This document shows, one piece after another, positions 23,299-35,668 of a stretch of 64,000 bases of DNA. The position numbers and the translations under genes are program-made. Numbering within the stretch: the stretch's first letter is position 1; the number at the start of each line of letters is the position of its first letter. The notes under the pieces are model-generated. The model was not told the origin of the DNA. It saw only the letters and a program-made list of their open reading frames with translations, and made no database searches. Source of the stretch: Lumnitzera littorea (taxonomy: Eukaryota; Streptophyta; Magnoliopsida; Myrtales; Combretaceae); assembly GCA_024138015.1 (NCBI GenBank), contig JAMXBB010000006.1, positions 78,092,379 to 78,156,378 of the forward strand, given 5' to 3'.

Positions 23299-23322
23299 AA
23301 ATGAGCTATAAATAGCTCATTT
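23299..23322. repeat. Perfect short inverted repeat around TATAAATA
   Basis: Arms AAATGAGCTAT and ATAGCTCATTT are perfect complements with a 2-nt centre, and the centre carries TATAAATAG. It could be a chance palindrome or a TATA element of the decayed LTR. Confidence 0.6.
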
Positions 23323-23929
23323 GAGAAAACGAAGGCTAATCTAACCTACTTGATTAATCCTACTCCAACCATACAAGCGAGTGTTCAATTCACTAACTTT
23401 GCAAGTCAACTAATCCTCAAAAGCTGGGTTGTAAGAGGTCAAAAATGTGGTGTAGAAGGTGCTGAATGTTGTTAAGTAGGTCAGGTCTACTTCATTTTAA
23501 GTCATTGTAGGTCTCAAGGAAAAATCCCTATCAATAGAATCAAAAGTCATTAAAATAGTAAAGCTCATGATTAAGCTTGAAATATTATTTAAAGTGATAT
23601 ATACTTAGCAAATATAATTTATATATTAAAAACATATAAATAAGAAAGGAATATGATTAGGAATGGAGCCTTGTAGAAGCTTGTGTGTATAAGAGAATAA
23701 AATAAAATAATCAAAGAAATTGATAAATAAAATAATCAAACGTAGTTTTGTGGAGCAGTGGGCTACAAATGGTTTTGGAAACCAAAATAAGAGGCAACCC
23801 ATGGTTTGGGAAATCAAAACAATGGTAGTACATAGTCTAAAAAGGTAAAATAAGGGGAGTAGATAGTTTTTACCTATGGTTTTAAGGGAAAGCATGACAC
23901 TTGTCCATCACGCACCCAACAAAAGTGTT

Positions 23930-23938
23930 TATAAATAG
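23930..23938 (+). promoter_or_regulatory. TATA box candidate
   Basis: TATAAATAG is followed by a C/A-richer leader and a GTAAGT donor at 24134, as in the other Tat-type LTRs of this window. Confidence 0.5.
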
Positions 23939-25586
23939 CCAAAGTACCTTCATTTGCAATCTTTAAACAAATTAAAATCTATGAAAAATTAGGGAGTTGT
24001 TCTAGAATGCTTAGAAAAATTAAGAGAAAAATAGGAAAATTGGTGCACGAATTTGGGCATATGCAGAACCCAAATCAAATGACAACTTGGGAACGAGTGA
24101 CCACCACTATTAGACACCAAAACTCAAGCCTAGGTAAGTTGACGACCCCTTGGTAGCATGGTGTTCAAAGTTTACGACATGAGTAAGTCTCGATTTTTAC
24201 CTGATTTTTGATCAATTATTTAAAAATTATGAAAAATTGTATTCCTAAGTTATTTTTAGTGTACTTTGATGTAAAAATATCTATTTTTCAAAATATGCAT
24301 GTTGTATATATTGCTATTGAGAAATAAGCTATTTCTAATGAAATTTTTATTTGATTTTTGATAGGGCAAACAATGTTGTTTCTAGCTCAAACTTTTTCTA
24401 TAGACTCCTTATAATGTTTGTTTACATGTTATGTCAAAATTTCCCCCAAATTTGGCCAGTAGATTTTTTTTTTTATTTTGATTTACCGAAAATTACCAAA
24501 TCTGCAAGTTTTGGAAAAATGATTAATTTTCAAGTATCTTTGAACCAATTTGATTTTTATCCATACTTTTGATATTAAAATGATGTTTCATGAGATTACA
24601 TGTGATTTTGAGGCCAAAAGTGGTTAAATGATAGATTTATCATGGTTCTTACAACCTAAAAGTGTCATTTTTGCAAAATTGGAGCAATGTGTTGAAAAAT
24701 GAGCACATATGGGTTTTGAAAATTGTCCAAATCTGGCATATGATCTTTGGGATGGTTTTACTACTAGTTGTGTCCAAAGCTTGGTGACTCTAAATGGTTA
24801 CAAGGAGTTTTAACAAGTTTAAGCGTTTATTATTCCTTTAGAAGCTTCTATAGAAGGTTACCTATGACTAGGTAAAGAAAAAACTTGGAATGAAATGTAA
24901 TATAATGAGGACCTTAATGAGATAGTTAGTCCAAACATTCGTAGAAGGTCCTTGGCAAGATATCAAATGAGAAAACTACAATAGGTCTAGCTAGAAAGTT
25001 GCTTGGTTAACTAAAAGTAAATGAGTAGAAGCTTCCTTGATCATGAATCTTAGGACTAGCCTTTAAGTAAAAAGTTGAGTAGAAGGCATAAGTAATTAAG
25101 TTAATGAGAATCCTTCCTTAGTAGAAGGTTAAACAATAAGGACCTAAACAAAAGGGGATTATGAAGAAGGTTATGTAGAAGATCCCAAATACTACTGAAG
25201 TACTCTTACCTAAACACTTAAGCTTTAATGAATCATTTACATAATTTGGACAAACATTGAAATACAACTCTCAATTTTATGATACCTGAATAACGAGGAA
25301 CTCAAAGATACTATTCAAAGCGAGGCACACTAATCCCAGGAAAGTGGATATTGTATGTTTAGAAGTATACCTATGTCTACTCGTTAGGTAGCAAGTTTGT
25401 GTATTTCCACTATAATGTGCTTAGTTGACTAAGTTTGATGCTGAATCTTAAATGTGTCACTTGCTAAATATGTGATGATTGTACTACTAGTTAATTGAAC
25501 TTAGTCATGTACTTGGTTGATTAAACTTAGTTGAACATGTTTGAGAAACTTGATTATATGATTGCTGATATGTGTGAAGTTACTAG

Positions 25587-26268
25587 TGTAGACACCTAAT
25601 TTTTATCGTCCCTAAGTTCATCTTTGTCTCGAAATTCTAGTTTTAGGAAAAAAGCTAAGAAATAAAAAAATTAAAAATAAAATAAAAAATTGAATAAATT
25701 AAGAGAAAAAAAAAACTAAAAAATTGAATAAGAAGAAAAAAAAAATAGAAAATCCAAAAACACCAAAAAAAAATTGAAAAATGATAAAAAAAAGTGTCAC
25801 ATGGTAGTCCATTTGAGTTGATTTAGAGTGGAAATAATTTTTTAAGATCTAAAATAGCTTTTAGAGTCAAAATAAGCACCTATGATTTGACCAAATTGGG
25901 AATCCCAAACAAAAATGAGCATTTACTGAAAAAGCAATTTTTTTTTTTTACCAAGTTTCAGTTGACTCATTTTGAAATATTTTAAAAATACACATTTTTT
26001 AGGAGATTATGACCTTAAACTGTACCTCAATCAGAGTTAAAATGATTATTTTATGGTTACTTGAAGTTCTCAATAAAAGTCGAACACGAGTGGAAACCGA
26101 GATCTAATTTGGACAAATTGGATAAATTTTGAACATACATTTAATTAGACTTTACATAGGTTAAAGAGGGGAATTTAATTTTGGAAGTCAATGAATTAAT
26201 TTGGTTTTATTTAGGAAGTGTTTTAGGGGGTAAAAAGAGAAAAAAAAAAAAGAATAAGCAAGGTGAGC
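25587..26268 (+). mobile_element. Ogre-type LTR (LTR-a), first segment
   Basis: It starts TGTAGACACCTAATTTTTA, the same start as the LTRs at 38389 and 61377, and continues into an A-rich stretch. Solo LTR 3 interrupts it after TGAGC (26264-26268). The LTR resumes at 30301. Confidence 0.75.
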
Positions 26269-29200
26269 TGTCATAACCTTAGAAGGAGCCTACTAAGATT
26301 ATCTAAAATTTTTATATCATGTGTGCACTCATGATATGAAAACCGTCTTACAAGTCAGAGATTACAAGACTCTAAATAATTAATCACTAAGGTTTCTAAT
26401 TTTAATTAATTAGTTTATTGTAACATATAAATAACTATGGAGATCCGATGTTTCACAATCCCATAGAATCTCAAAGAATTGGTATCCCCTACTAAACAAT
26501 AAAACAGGGTAAATCAACCTTGAAATTTGCAAGAAATACTAAATTACATAAATACTTAATATGTAAATATTTTCTACAAAAGATATTTTTGCACCAACTA
26601 CACACTTATTTATTGACTTTATCATTATCAAACTTATCTCTAATTTGTACTCAATACTCGAAATTTGTCCTAACCTAGCTTAAATGAACCTACAAAAGAA
26701 ACTTTAGGGGAATGAGCAAACCACAACTTAGTGAGTTCATCCTTACCACTACCATTCAAGTAAGTTATCAAACATTATTAGTATACATGCAAGTTATCTA
26801 CATACAAAATGAATACAAGCAATATATTCATAGGAGTCAAGAACTATGGAAGGTATAAAATTATATTATCTATACTTTGATTATTCCTCGTATTTACCTG
26901 CACGGGACACCTTACCTTAACCGCATGAGGCTGCTTAGCACCATCTCTCAAGACAACACTCAACTATTATCCTAGTTAAGAAAGAAATACCAATCCAAAT
27001 AGGTAGACCCCAACTAGGGCCATCTACCATCCAAGGCCCTTTGGACACAACTAAGGGAGTCCTCTCTCTATCAACATATCCAAGGTCTCATAGGCATAAA
27101 TACGCGAGTCTTCTCGTAATCGAAATCTATCCAAGGCCTCACAGGTACAATAAAGTGAATCCTCTTGCTATCACTTGGAGATCCCATGCTAACTTTACCT
27201 TAACTGTAAAAATATCATTTACGGGCACTACGAGCCCTTATAGAAATCGAACAAATGTTTAAGATTCGAAAAACGTTTTCAAAAAATATTTCTCTTAAAA
27301 TTTTGTAAAGTTAGCACTCTCCATCAATACATTAATTGATTCATAAACATGCAACAAATATAATTGGTTATTTTAGTTAAATATTTATATTTACCGATTT
27401 AAGAAGGTGATCATATGGACGATAGCAAATAAGTAAAACAGTCATTCAAACATACAGACAATAACAACCAATAAAACATCACATAAATAACATATATAAG
27501 TAGATAATGGGTCATTAGAACTCCTTCACCTAAAGTATTACTCATTCTCCAAGCTTTTAGGGTTTTTCATACTTGTTAATTAAGTACCTAAAAGATAACA
27601 AGACTTATAAGTATTTGGAAAAGCTAAGTTCTTCAGTCAACTAAATATCTATTATAATTTGTCTAGTTTTCCATTATAACCTATGTAAAGTATAAACATA
27701 GTTTAACTTAAATTTTTTACCTATTCTTCTCGATTTATTTTAAATTTTTAATCGTATATAACTTTTTTATTTTAACTTTTATTTTTATAATCTTATAGTC
27801 ATTGTTTATTGTTTTCAAACATACTTTCATGTAACGGGGTCTGTTTTGGATGTTGAGACCTACATTTTTTAAGATAAGTTTAAATTTTTATAAATTTAAT
27901 TATTTTTACTCAAATATTTTTATTTATTAATTTTCGAGTTTTCTTTATTATTTTACACCTTAGTTAATTTCTACATTTTATATTTTTGTGATTTTAACTT
28001 TAATTTGTGTAGTTTTCATTATTTTCTTATTTTAAACTTGATTTACTATTTATTAAAATTTTGTTATTATTATTAATTTACTTAGTAAATTTTATTATTA
28101 TTCCTTAATTATTTCAAATTTTTTGGTTTAATTATTTATTTTGATATATTTACTAACATGGCACATTTTGATTAGTCCACGTAGCACTTTCTTGATTTTT
28201 CTTTATTTTTACATTTCTTAAATTTTATATTATTATTATTATTATTATATTTAATTAATTAATAAATTATGGGCCTCAATTATGTATTATAAGTTTTGGC
28301 CTATTATATTTGTGTATATAGTTTATTATATTATATTAAATAAGTATACATTGTATATGGATAATTATATATAGGTACTTTTGTATTTATGTACATACAT
28401 GTATTCTTAATTAATTTATTGTATTTGATATTTTATTATTTATACTTTTATTTAGTACCTTATTATATACTCTTATAGTCATACTTAACATACTTACTTA
28501 TACATGTATACATATGTATATCTATACATGTAGGCACACATATGTACATGTATTTATACATGCACTATATTTTTACTATACATATTTATGTACATGTACA
28601 TATACTGTATACATATTTATACCTAAGTTTATACGTACTTTTATACGTGTATATTTATACGTATTTTTTATATTTCCTTAGTATATTTTAAAGAAATTTT
28701 AATATACAACACCTATAGATATACACACACATATTTGGTTCTATACATATGTATATATATATGGACATATTTTAAATATTTTGTGCACTTATATAAGTGA
28801 TCATGTACATACTATATATTCCCATATTCACATACATATACATAGAAACCGTATATATATATATATATATATACATATATACTCATGTACTTATGTTTCT
28901 AAGTAAAGTAAGAACATGCATATATTTATATCTACTTATCTATATGTATAATACCATATGTATATACATATGTACAACACCTTCAAAAGAAATAAATCAT
29001 ACATGTAAAGCTAACATAATTGCATATAATCACTAAATCTTTATCCTAAAGTACATGTAAGGCATATCAAAATAAGATGGTAAAAAAATATACTACAATA
29101 CATACTTCTTTTTTTTGTAAAAGACTAATACTAATATTAAGTAAAGGAAAGATGATTACTTGGTTTGATGTGTGATTTGATGAAGAATCCTCCTCCTAAT

Positions 29201-30300
29201 CCCTTCTTTTATTGTTGAAAATTAGGTAGTTTAATAGTTTGTTTAGAAGTGAAGAAATAGATAAGGAAACTTGGAGAAGAAATGAGGGAAGAGGATGGTA
29301 GAGATATGTATGTGTGTTTGTTAGTTCAGATGGAAGGAAAATTAGCTTTTTGTAATAATTATTAGATAAAAAATGGAATGATTTGGAGAGCTCTAGAAAT
29401 CCAATGAAGCTCACGGCACAAAAGGGAAAATGAGAAGAAAAAGAAGATATAAGGAAAATTAAATGCATTAGATAAGGAATTTAATGCATTTGATAAAGAC
29501 ATGTTGACATGGTCAACTCCTTAAATATTTTATGTATTTTATATAAATAATTTGGAAATGAAAAGAAAATAGAGAAAAAGATAAGGTAAGAGGAAAAATA
29601 GAAAATTAATTATAATAAATTAATAAACATATATTAGAATTTCCTTACACATTTCCAATCTTATAAATAATATTTAAAATAGTAAATAATATAATTTCTA
29701 GGTAAATTATAAATCATGTTATTAAAAGTATACATTATCTAAAAAACCAATAATATCTAAATTAACATAATACTAACTTATCTATGTAAATATAAGGTTA
29801 ATATTATTTATAAAAGAATATTATAATTTTTAATAAATTAATCTAGTATTTTTATGTTTATAAGCATTTAGAAGTTATCTTTAATCGTTCACTAGTGATT
29901 TCATATAATTTGGCGTTTTGTTTAATTATTAGGCTCAATTAAGGTTTTATTGCTCTTAAGTAAATTAGTATATTTATATGCTAAAAGTTTGAGTCTTAAG
30001 GTTTTTATCATAGTCGGGTTCGATTTTTAGTATTTATACACGTATAAGATTTAGGTTTTCGTACTTGATTAAGTTTTTTATCAGGTTCAGGTTAATCTCC
30101 TACAATTACGTACATTTAAGGTTTAAAGTTTTCGTACATGATTAAAGTTTCAATTAATAAGTTAGGGTTTTTCTTACTTATTTTGATTTTCAAATTCAAA
30201 TTTTTAATCAATTTTAAACTTATTAGCTTGATTAACTTAAAGAAAGCATCAGTACACAAATTCGACTCTATACTCAGAAAGCTAAATGGCATGGTTCACA
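26269..30300 (-). mobile_element. Solo LTR-T copy 3
   Basis: On minus it begins TGTGAACCATGCC at 30300 and ends AGGTTATGACA at 26269, length 4032 bp. Flanks are TGAGC (26264-26268) and TGAGT (30301-30305), a 5-bp duplication with one transition. The first 40 bases align with the starts at 10458 and 35669. It contains the conserved block (27751-27867), TATA/ATAC-rich sequence around 28300-28960 and telobox motifs near 30160. Reading frames at 27041-27262, 28797-29036 and 29196-29468 are low-complexity chance frames. Confidence 0.85.
27751..27867 (-). promoter_or_regulatory. Conserved LTR-T block (copy in solo LTR 3)
   Basis: Reverse complement of the block seen at 12961-13073, with GGGGTCTGTTTTGGATGTTG on plus marking its beginning in LTR orientation. 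Confidence 0.55.
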
Positions 30301-30859
30301 TGAGTAGAAGAAGAAAAGGGAATAAAGAAAAAGAAAAAAAAAACGAAAAAAGAAGAAAAAAGAAAAAAGAAAAAAAAAAGAGGTGACACCTAAGGAAGTG
30401 CCATGTGGCATCGATATTTAGGTGCCAGGTGCTATTATCTATGTCTTTCCATATGGCACTATGTGGCCTATGACATGGTGTCACTAACAACCCTAAGAGC
30501 ATGAAAAAATAAATATTACTAAGAGTGCATTCTAGGAATAATGATTTTCCCAAATCAAGTTCCGGTCTTTCCAAAAAAGATAGCTTTGGAGCACAGTGGA
30601 CATAGCCATATATCAAGTACTTGATAAAAGGTACCTTACCAGATGATAGATATGAAGCAAATAATCTAAAGAAGATGACACTACGTAGAGCATTAGGCTA
30701 AAGCTTTGACCCATCTCTTCCTTCTTCCCCCAACTGTTAAGGAACGAATAGAAGCCTAAAGATTAAAAAATGGCAAGTTTTTCCATTTTGTATTCAAGTA
30801 GTTTTTTACCTGATTTCACGTACTTTTTAGCCACCAAAAATCATGAAAAAATATGAAGT
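30301..30859 (+). mobile_element. Ogre-type LTR (LTR-a), second segment
   Basis: It lies between two LTR-T insertions and continues the A/G-rich stretch left at 26263, then normal-complexity noncoding sequence. The frames at 30138-30386 and 30296-30616 run across the junction or through the A-rich run and are not genes. Confidence 0.65.
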
Positions 30860-32275
30860 ATTAAGGGGGTTAGTCATGGCAATCGCCGTATACTGTACAA
30901 AGGATTGTAAATTGATTTCCCTTATAATCGACAACCCTTTATACGATACATAAGGCTATAGCTACAACTAATAACCAAAAGTTATACAAGTATAAGTAAT
31001 ATCATTTCATGATAATAATAATAAGGTAAAGAAATATAAAACACAATCTATTTACAGAGAAATTTACAGATAAGAAGTCTATGATACTTCTTGACTTAGA
31101 CTAATATCATTTCATTACATAATAAAATTCATAATCTAAATACAGTGTTATAAGTACACTTTGATCATATCTTACTCACACATCAACCCCCTAATGTACA
31201 ACTAACCTTGGGCATGTGGTGGCCCGATTGTATGAACAAATCAGGCTACAAAAGTAAACTATAAGAATATAAGCTAACTAGCTTAGTGAGATAAGGGTAT
31301 AATCTAATTAGCTTAGTGAGATAATCCCCTCAACCATACAACAATCAAGTTATGCATCAATTAAATTCAATCAAATGAATGCACGTCAATTAGTATGCCA
31401 AACAAATACATACAAGTGACTAAGTGCTATATATAACTTAGATTTAATGCTCTTTGAAGTTAAGGTTAGAGATACATCGGCATAGTCAAATCTAGGTATC
31501 ATATTAGAACTTATCTCATAATGAAACTCTACATTTCATATTTAAACGTAATGATATATCCATTCTCATTTTTAATCAAAATCGAGTTCTACGTGTGATT
31601 GTGAGTAGATTTATGTAGTCCTTATTCACCCCTAAACGGAAGCCTCTAGACTTGACCTTTAGCTAGGCGAATAGTACCTCCAATGCTTAGTGATCTCGCG
31701 GGCTAAGGTAAGGTCATATTGTACATGTGCACCATACGAAATTTATATCAATCAAATAATCAACCCACGTACGGCCTCTTGCTTCCTCTGTGTAATGTGA
31801 CGGCCGAAATTAGTTATGCAGTGTATGATTATACGTGTTTCAAGTTAGCTTTTTTAAGTCGAGTAAAATTAGATCTAATTATTCAGTGATTAATAAGGTC
31901 ATAGATAATCAGATCCTAACGAATTTATTATGCAACAATCAATATGTTATCATACTTCAAAGTAAATTCACCATTAACAAACAGTTTTATACACAAGAAT
32001 AACTCAGCCCCATATAACATTCAATTATTAATCATAATTTATATTCACTAATTACAAACATAAGCAAGTATGGAATCATTAGGAAAAACTCACTCAGCCA
32101 TGATCAACTCAAGGGTCGTAATAGTCCAATGGCAGCTCAAGATCAAAGTCCAGACCACCTGAGAATAAGGAATATAGAAAATTGTAAGTTTGGGAATTTA
32201 AAGCTAAACTAGTATCGTAATTTGTACTGTTTACTTAACTTGGTTACGTGAAATCGTCGATTCAAGCTTTTTATC

Positions 32276-32378
32276 GAATCGCATATAATTTTTTCTTATA
32301 TCGTTATGAACTTATAATTTATTTTGATTGTTTTCGAGTATATTTCTCGTAGCAAGGTCCGTTTTGGACGTTATGACT
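32276..32378 (-). promoter_or_regulatory. Conserved LTR-T block (copy in LTR 4)
   Basis: Plus strand shows TCCGTTTTGGACGTTATGAC at its outer edge; the rest matches the reverse complement of the other copies. Confidence 0.5.
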
Positions 32379-32975
32379 TGTAGTTTGAACAGTGATATAA
32401 AAATACCACAAAAATTATTATTTTAATTTAAAAAGTTATAAAATATTAATTTAAACTTTTTCTTAGTATATTTACGATTTCATAATTATTTAAATCATAT
32501 AATTAGTTTTTTTTTTTACTTATTATTTTTCTTGTATTTTACGATATACATATATATAAATACTTATTACCATATTTGATTAATTTTTCTAATTTACTTA
32601 ATTATTAACTCTTTTTCCTAATTTACAGTACTCTTATATATATACATATTTATTAACTTATTTTATTTAGTAAATTAATATTATCATATATTATATATAC
32701 TATTTAGCGTACACTATACTTTATGTAAGAAATTATTTTGACTTTAATTATATGTTATATACTATATGTATAAGTATAACATGGATGTATTTGTATTTTA
32801 TATACATATACACTTATACGGTTGTACTAACTATATATATGTATAAAAAATAGTAATACTATAGTACATATATACAATGTCCAGGCTAAATACATGTATG
32901 AATATATATACAAAAATTCTTGTAAAATGAAAATACTAGATATAAATATACATACATATGCCTACTATTATACTT

Positions 32976-32978
<3 letters not shown>

Positions 32979-33018
<40 letters not shown>

Positions 33019-33058
33019 ATAAATACTATGTTTATATATTCATGTACATATATCACGC

Positions 33059-33096
<38 letters not shown>
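32979..33096. repeat. CA and TA microsatellites in LTR 4
   Basis: About 18 AC dinucleotides at 32979-33014, then a second CA run from 33059 passing into TA repeats to 33096. Low-complexity frames over this stretch are not genes. Confidence 0.9.
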
Positions 33097-34642
33097 CACA
33101 TATATACATAAAATAGCTTACATGTGTACATAAATATAATAATACGGAATACATGTATATATATAGATATATCATATACATATACTTAGACTTTACATCA
33201 TATAGTAACATAAATACTATATACATACATACTATACGTATTCTTATTTATACATGTGTTACATAATAATATATATATATATATATACACGTCCCGATAC
33301 ATATATTTATACACAATTGAAAGAGATACACATATATATTTATCTACTCATATATACATATATGTACATGTAGCAAAATACTTAGTATATACATGCACAT
33401 ACTATATAATATACATATGTACAAATAAATTAAACATATACTTAATTTTTAGTTATTTGAAATGATATTTTCCTCTTCTTCTTAGTTCTTGGTCTTTGTT
33501 TTATTCCTTTTTGTTTTGCTTTCTTTTTCTTCTTCTTTTCCTTTTTCTCTTTATGTGTTCGGTTTGGTTTTTTATTATTATCTTTTTTTCTAGATTTGGC
33601 GTGAATCTTCAGTAGAAATAAACAAATAAATTAATAATACAAGATGATCATCCATTTAGATTAGGAATTAATTAGGATGTGACATTTACTTTATTATTTT
33701 GTCCTTTGTCCCTTAATTGTTTGACACATGTATAAGAAAAAAAAAATCACATGGGCAACTGAATTTGCAGCTACAATTCACGTGGAGAAAAGGAAAAAAA
33801 ATAGAAGAGGAAAAGAAAAGAAGGAAAAAGAAAGGAAAGAAAATAGAAGAAAAAAGAGATTAGAAATAATTATATGTAATTTTTCTAAACATAAAAATCA
33901 TAAAAATAATAATTATAAATTAATTTTAGAATTTTATGAAAATTTATCAATTTAATTGGTACCTGTTACAATTATAATTTTTACAAGTTATTTTAACGTG
34001 TTCGTTAAAAGTTTCATGAGATTACACGATTTAGTCGATAATTGTAATCAACTACGATTATATCACTATTGGGTGATATTTAATTATTTCATAAGCTTAA
34101 AGTTATAGTTTTAGGGTTTCGATTAAGTTCGGGTTCGATTTCAAGTAATTATGCATAGATTGGATTTAAGGTTTTTGTATGCGATTTAGGTGTCAATCAA
34201 CTTCTAAGGTTTTTATTATCGATACTATATTTGATTTATTAAATTTTATAAAATTTTATCGTTACTAGCCTTATCAACTTTAGGATACTCAGACTTTAAG
34301 TAGGGTTTAGACTGCTAATTTTATAAGGTTTACAAAAGTAGAAAACAAAAAATAACAAAATTGAATAATTTGTACATGTATAATTTATGTGGTCTTTTTG
34401 AATTTGGTAGATTAGATTTTTTTGGTGCAAACCCATAATTAAATAAAGGCATAAAATAGATATAAGACATTATAGGATAGATTTACATCTTTAGTTTATA
34501 AGAAATCAATAAAAAAAAGTGTGAAAATCAAATCAAAAATAGAAAAAAAAAATGAAACTTGAGATATTCATTAGAGATGTAATAAAGATTCATTTTTTTC
34601 ACAAATAAGAATGCTTCTTATGCCTCAATCCCAACTCCACAC

Positions 34643-34651
34643 TATAAATAG
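34643..34651 (+). promoter_or_regulatory. TATA box candidate of LTR-a
   Basis: CACTATAAATAGC followed by a C-rich leader, consistent with the R start of a Tat-type LTR. Confidence 0.55.
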
Positions 34652-35309
34652 CACGTCTTAGCGTCCATTCCAACACAAAATAATTAACAAGCTCTCAAAT
34701 TTGAGAAATCTTCACTTTCTCTCTCTATCTTTCCAAATCGTACAATCCCTCTCTCTTTAGTTTTTCACTCTTAAAAGAAAATTGAAGCAAACAAATGATA
34801 TGGGGGCGTTCCTCAATCTCTAAGGATTAAAACCCATGAGCCAATTTCATTACTCTAGATGAATTTAATTTTGGTTTAAATCAAGTATACCCAATTCTAG
34901 GGTTTGCTCAAGAAGTTCTTTGTTTTTTAGGAAAATTGAAGATTGTGCCTAAGATTTCCAGAAATTGGTTTAGTGATTTTGAATATTGATTCGTTAAGAG
35001 TCTGGAATCGCCATCACCTCATCAAGAACCAGCTTGAAAGTGATCAAATTGGCTACTGGTTCACCAACATGCGAGGTAAGTTTTTATTCTTTTGCTTGTT
35101 CTTATGTAATTAAGTTATTTGACACAAAATCAAGTTTGATTCATTGACAATACTTGTTTGTGTGATCTTGTGTGATGGTGTATGATAATTTAATAATATT
35201 CTGTTAAATAAAATGTGTGATTTATGTAATTCATTATATATTGTATAATATAACAACACGCTAATATGTGGTATATTGTATTTCTTGAAATAATATTGAA
35301 TAAAAACAT

Positions 35310-35452
35310 GATATTATAATGTGTACATAATTAACATTTTGTTGATCTTATGTTTATTAACTTTGCTATGTACATAATTAACATTTTGTGGATATTATAA
35401 TGTGTACATAATTAAAATTTTATTGATCTTATGTTTATTAGCTTTGCTATGT
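35310..35452 (+). repeat. Two-copy direct repeat, period 81 bp
   Basis: A unit beginning GATATTATAATGTGTACATA starts at 35310 and again at 35391, with few changes. It is a local tandem duplication inside LTR-a. Confidence 0.8.
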
Positions 35453-35668
35453 AATTATTAATTGATTGTGTATGATATATATGTGGTGTAATATTTAGTA
35501 CATAAAAATGAATTGAACGGATGATATTATTTGTGATACATGTAATGCGTAATAAAAGTATATTCTAATATAATTGCTTGTTCAATATATAAACATTATC
35601 TTACAAATCATTTGTATATAGATAATTATATATTATGACACGATAGTTTGAAAAATATAAATATGTTT

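Larger units (their letters stand above)
22881..25586. other. Noncoding LTR-like region with a promoter-like site
   Basis: No coding frame is convincing. The left part probably holds the decayed 5' LTR of the minus-strand Tat element, but its start cannot be placed. The right part has a plus-strand TATAAATAG (23930-23938), then about 200 nt and CTAG|GTAAGTT (donor after 24133), the arrangement also seen in the Ogre-type LTRs here. It may be another Tat-type LTR; its boundaries are not visible. ORF-sized frames at 23626-23895 and 24351-24572 are low-complexity. Confidence 0.45.
30860..34334 (-). mobile_element. LTR-T copy 4, probably solo
   Basis: On minus it begins TGTAAACCTTATAAAATTAG at 34334 and ends near 30860 after a GTACAGTATACGGCG motif shared with solo LTR 1. 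Length is about 3475 bp, close to solo LTR 1. The proposed flanks are GAAGT (30855-30859) and AAAGT (34335-34339); this duplication has one mismatch and the 3' end lacks a clear CA, so that boundary is less sure. It contains the conserved block (32276-32378) and long CA and TA microsatellites. A 37-bp duplication around gcttagtgag lies near 31280-31320. Confidence 0.72.
34335..35668 (+). mobile_element. Ogre-type LTR (LTR-a), third segment with promoter-like site
   Basis: It continues LTR-a after LTR-T copy 4. It has TATAAATAG at 34643-34651, a leader of about 430 nt, then GCGAG|GTAAGTTTTT (donor after 35075) and A/T-rich sequence. An 81-bp direct duplication lies at 35310-35452. It ends where another LTR-T begins at 35669, so the LTR 3' end and primer-binding site are missing here. 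Confidence 0.65.

Noticed and set aside
30138..30616. Lys/Glu-rich plus frame and Phe/Leu-rich minus frame
   Set aside because: Both read through an A/G-rich low-complexity run at the edge of solo LTR 3.
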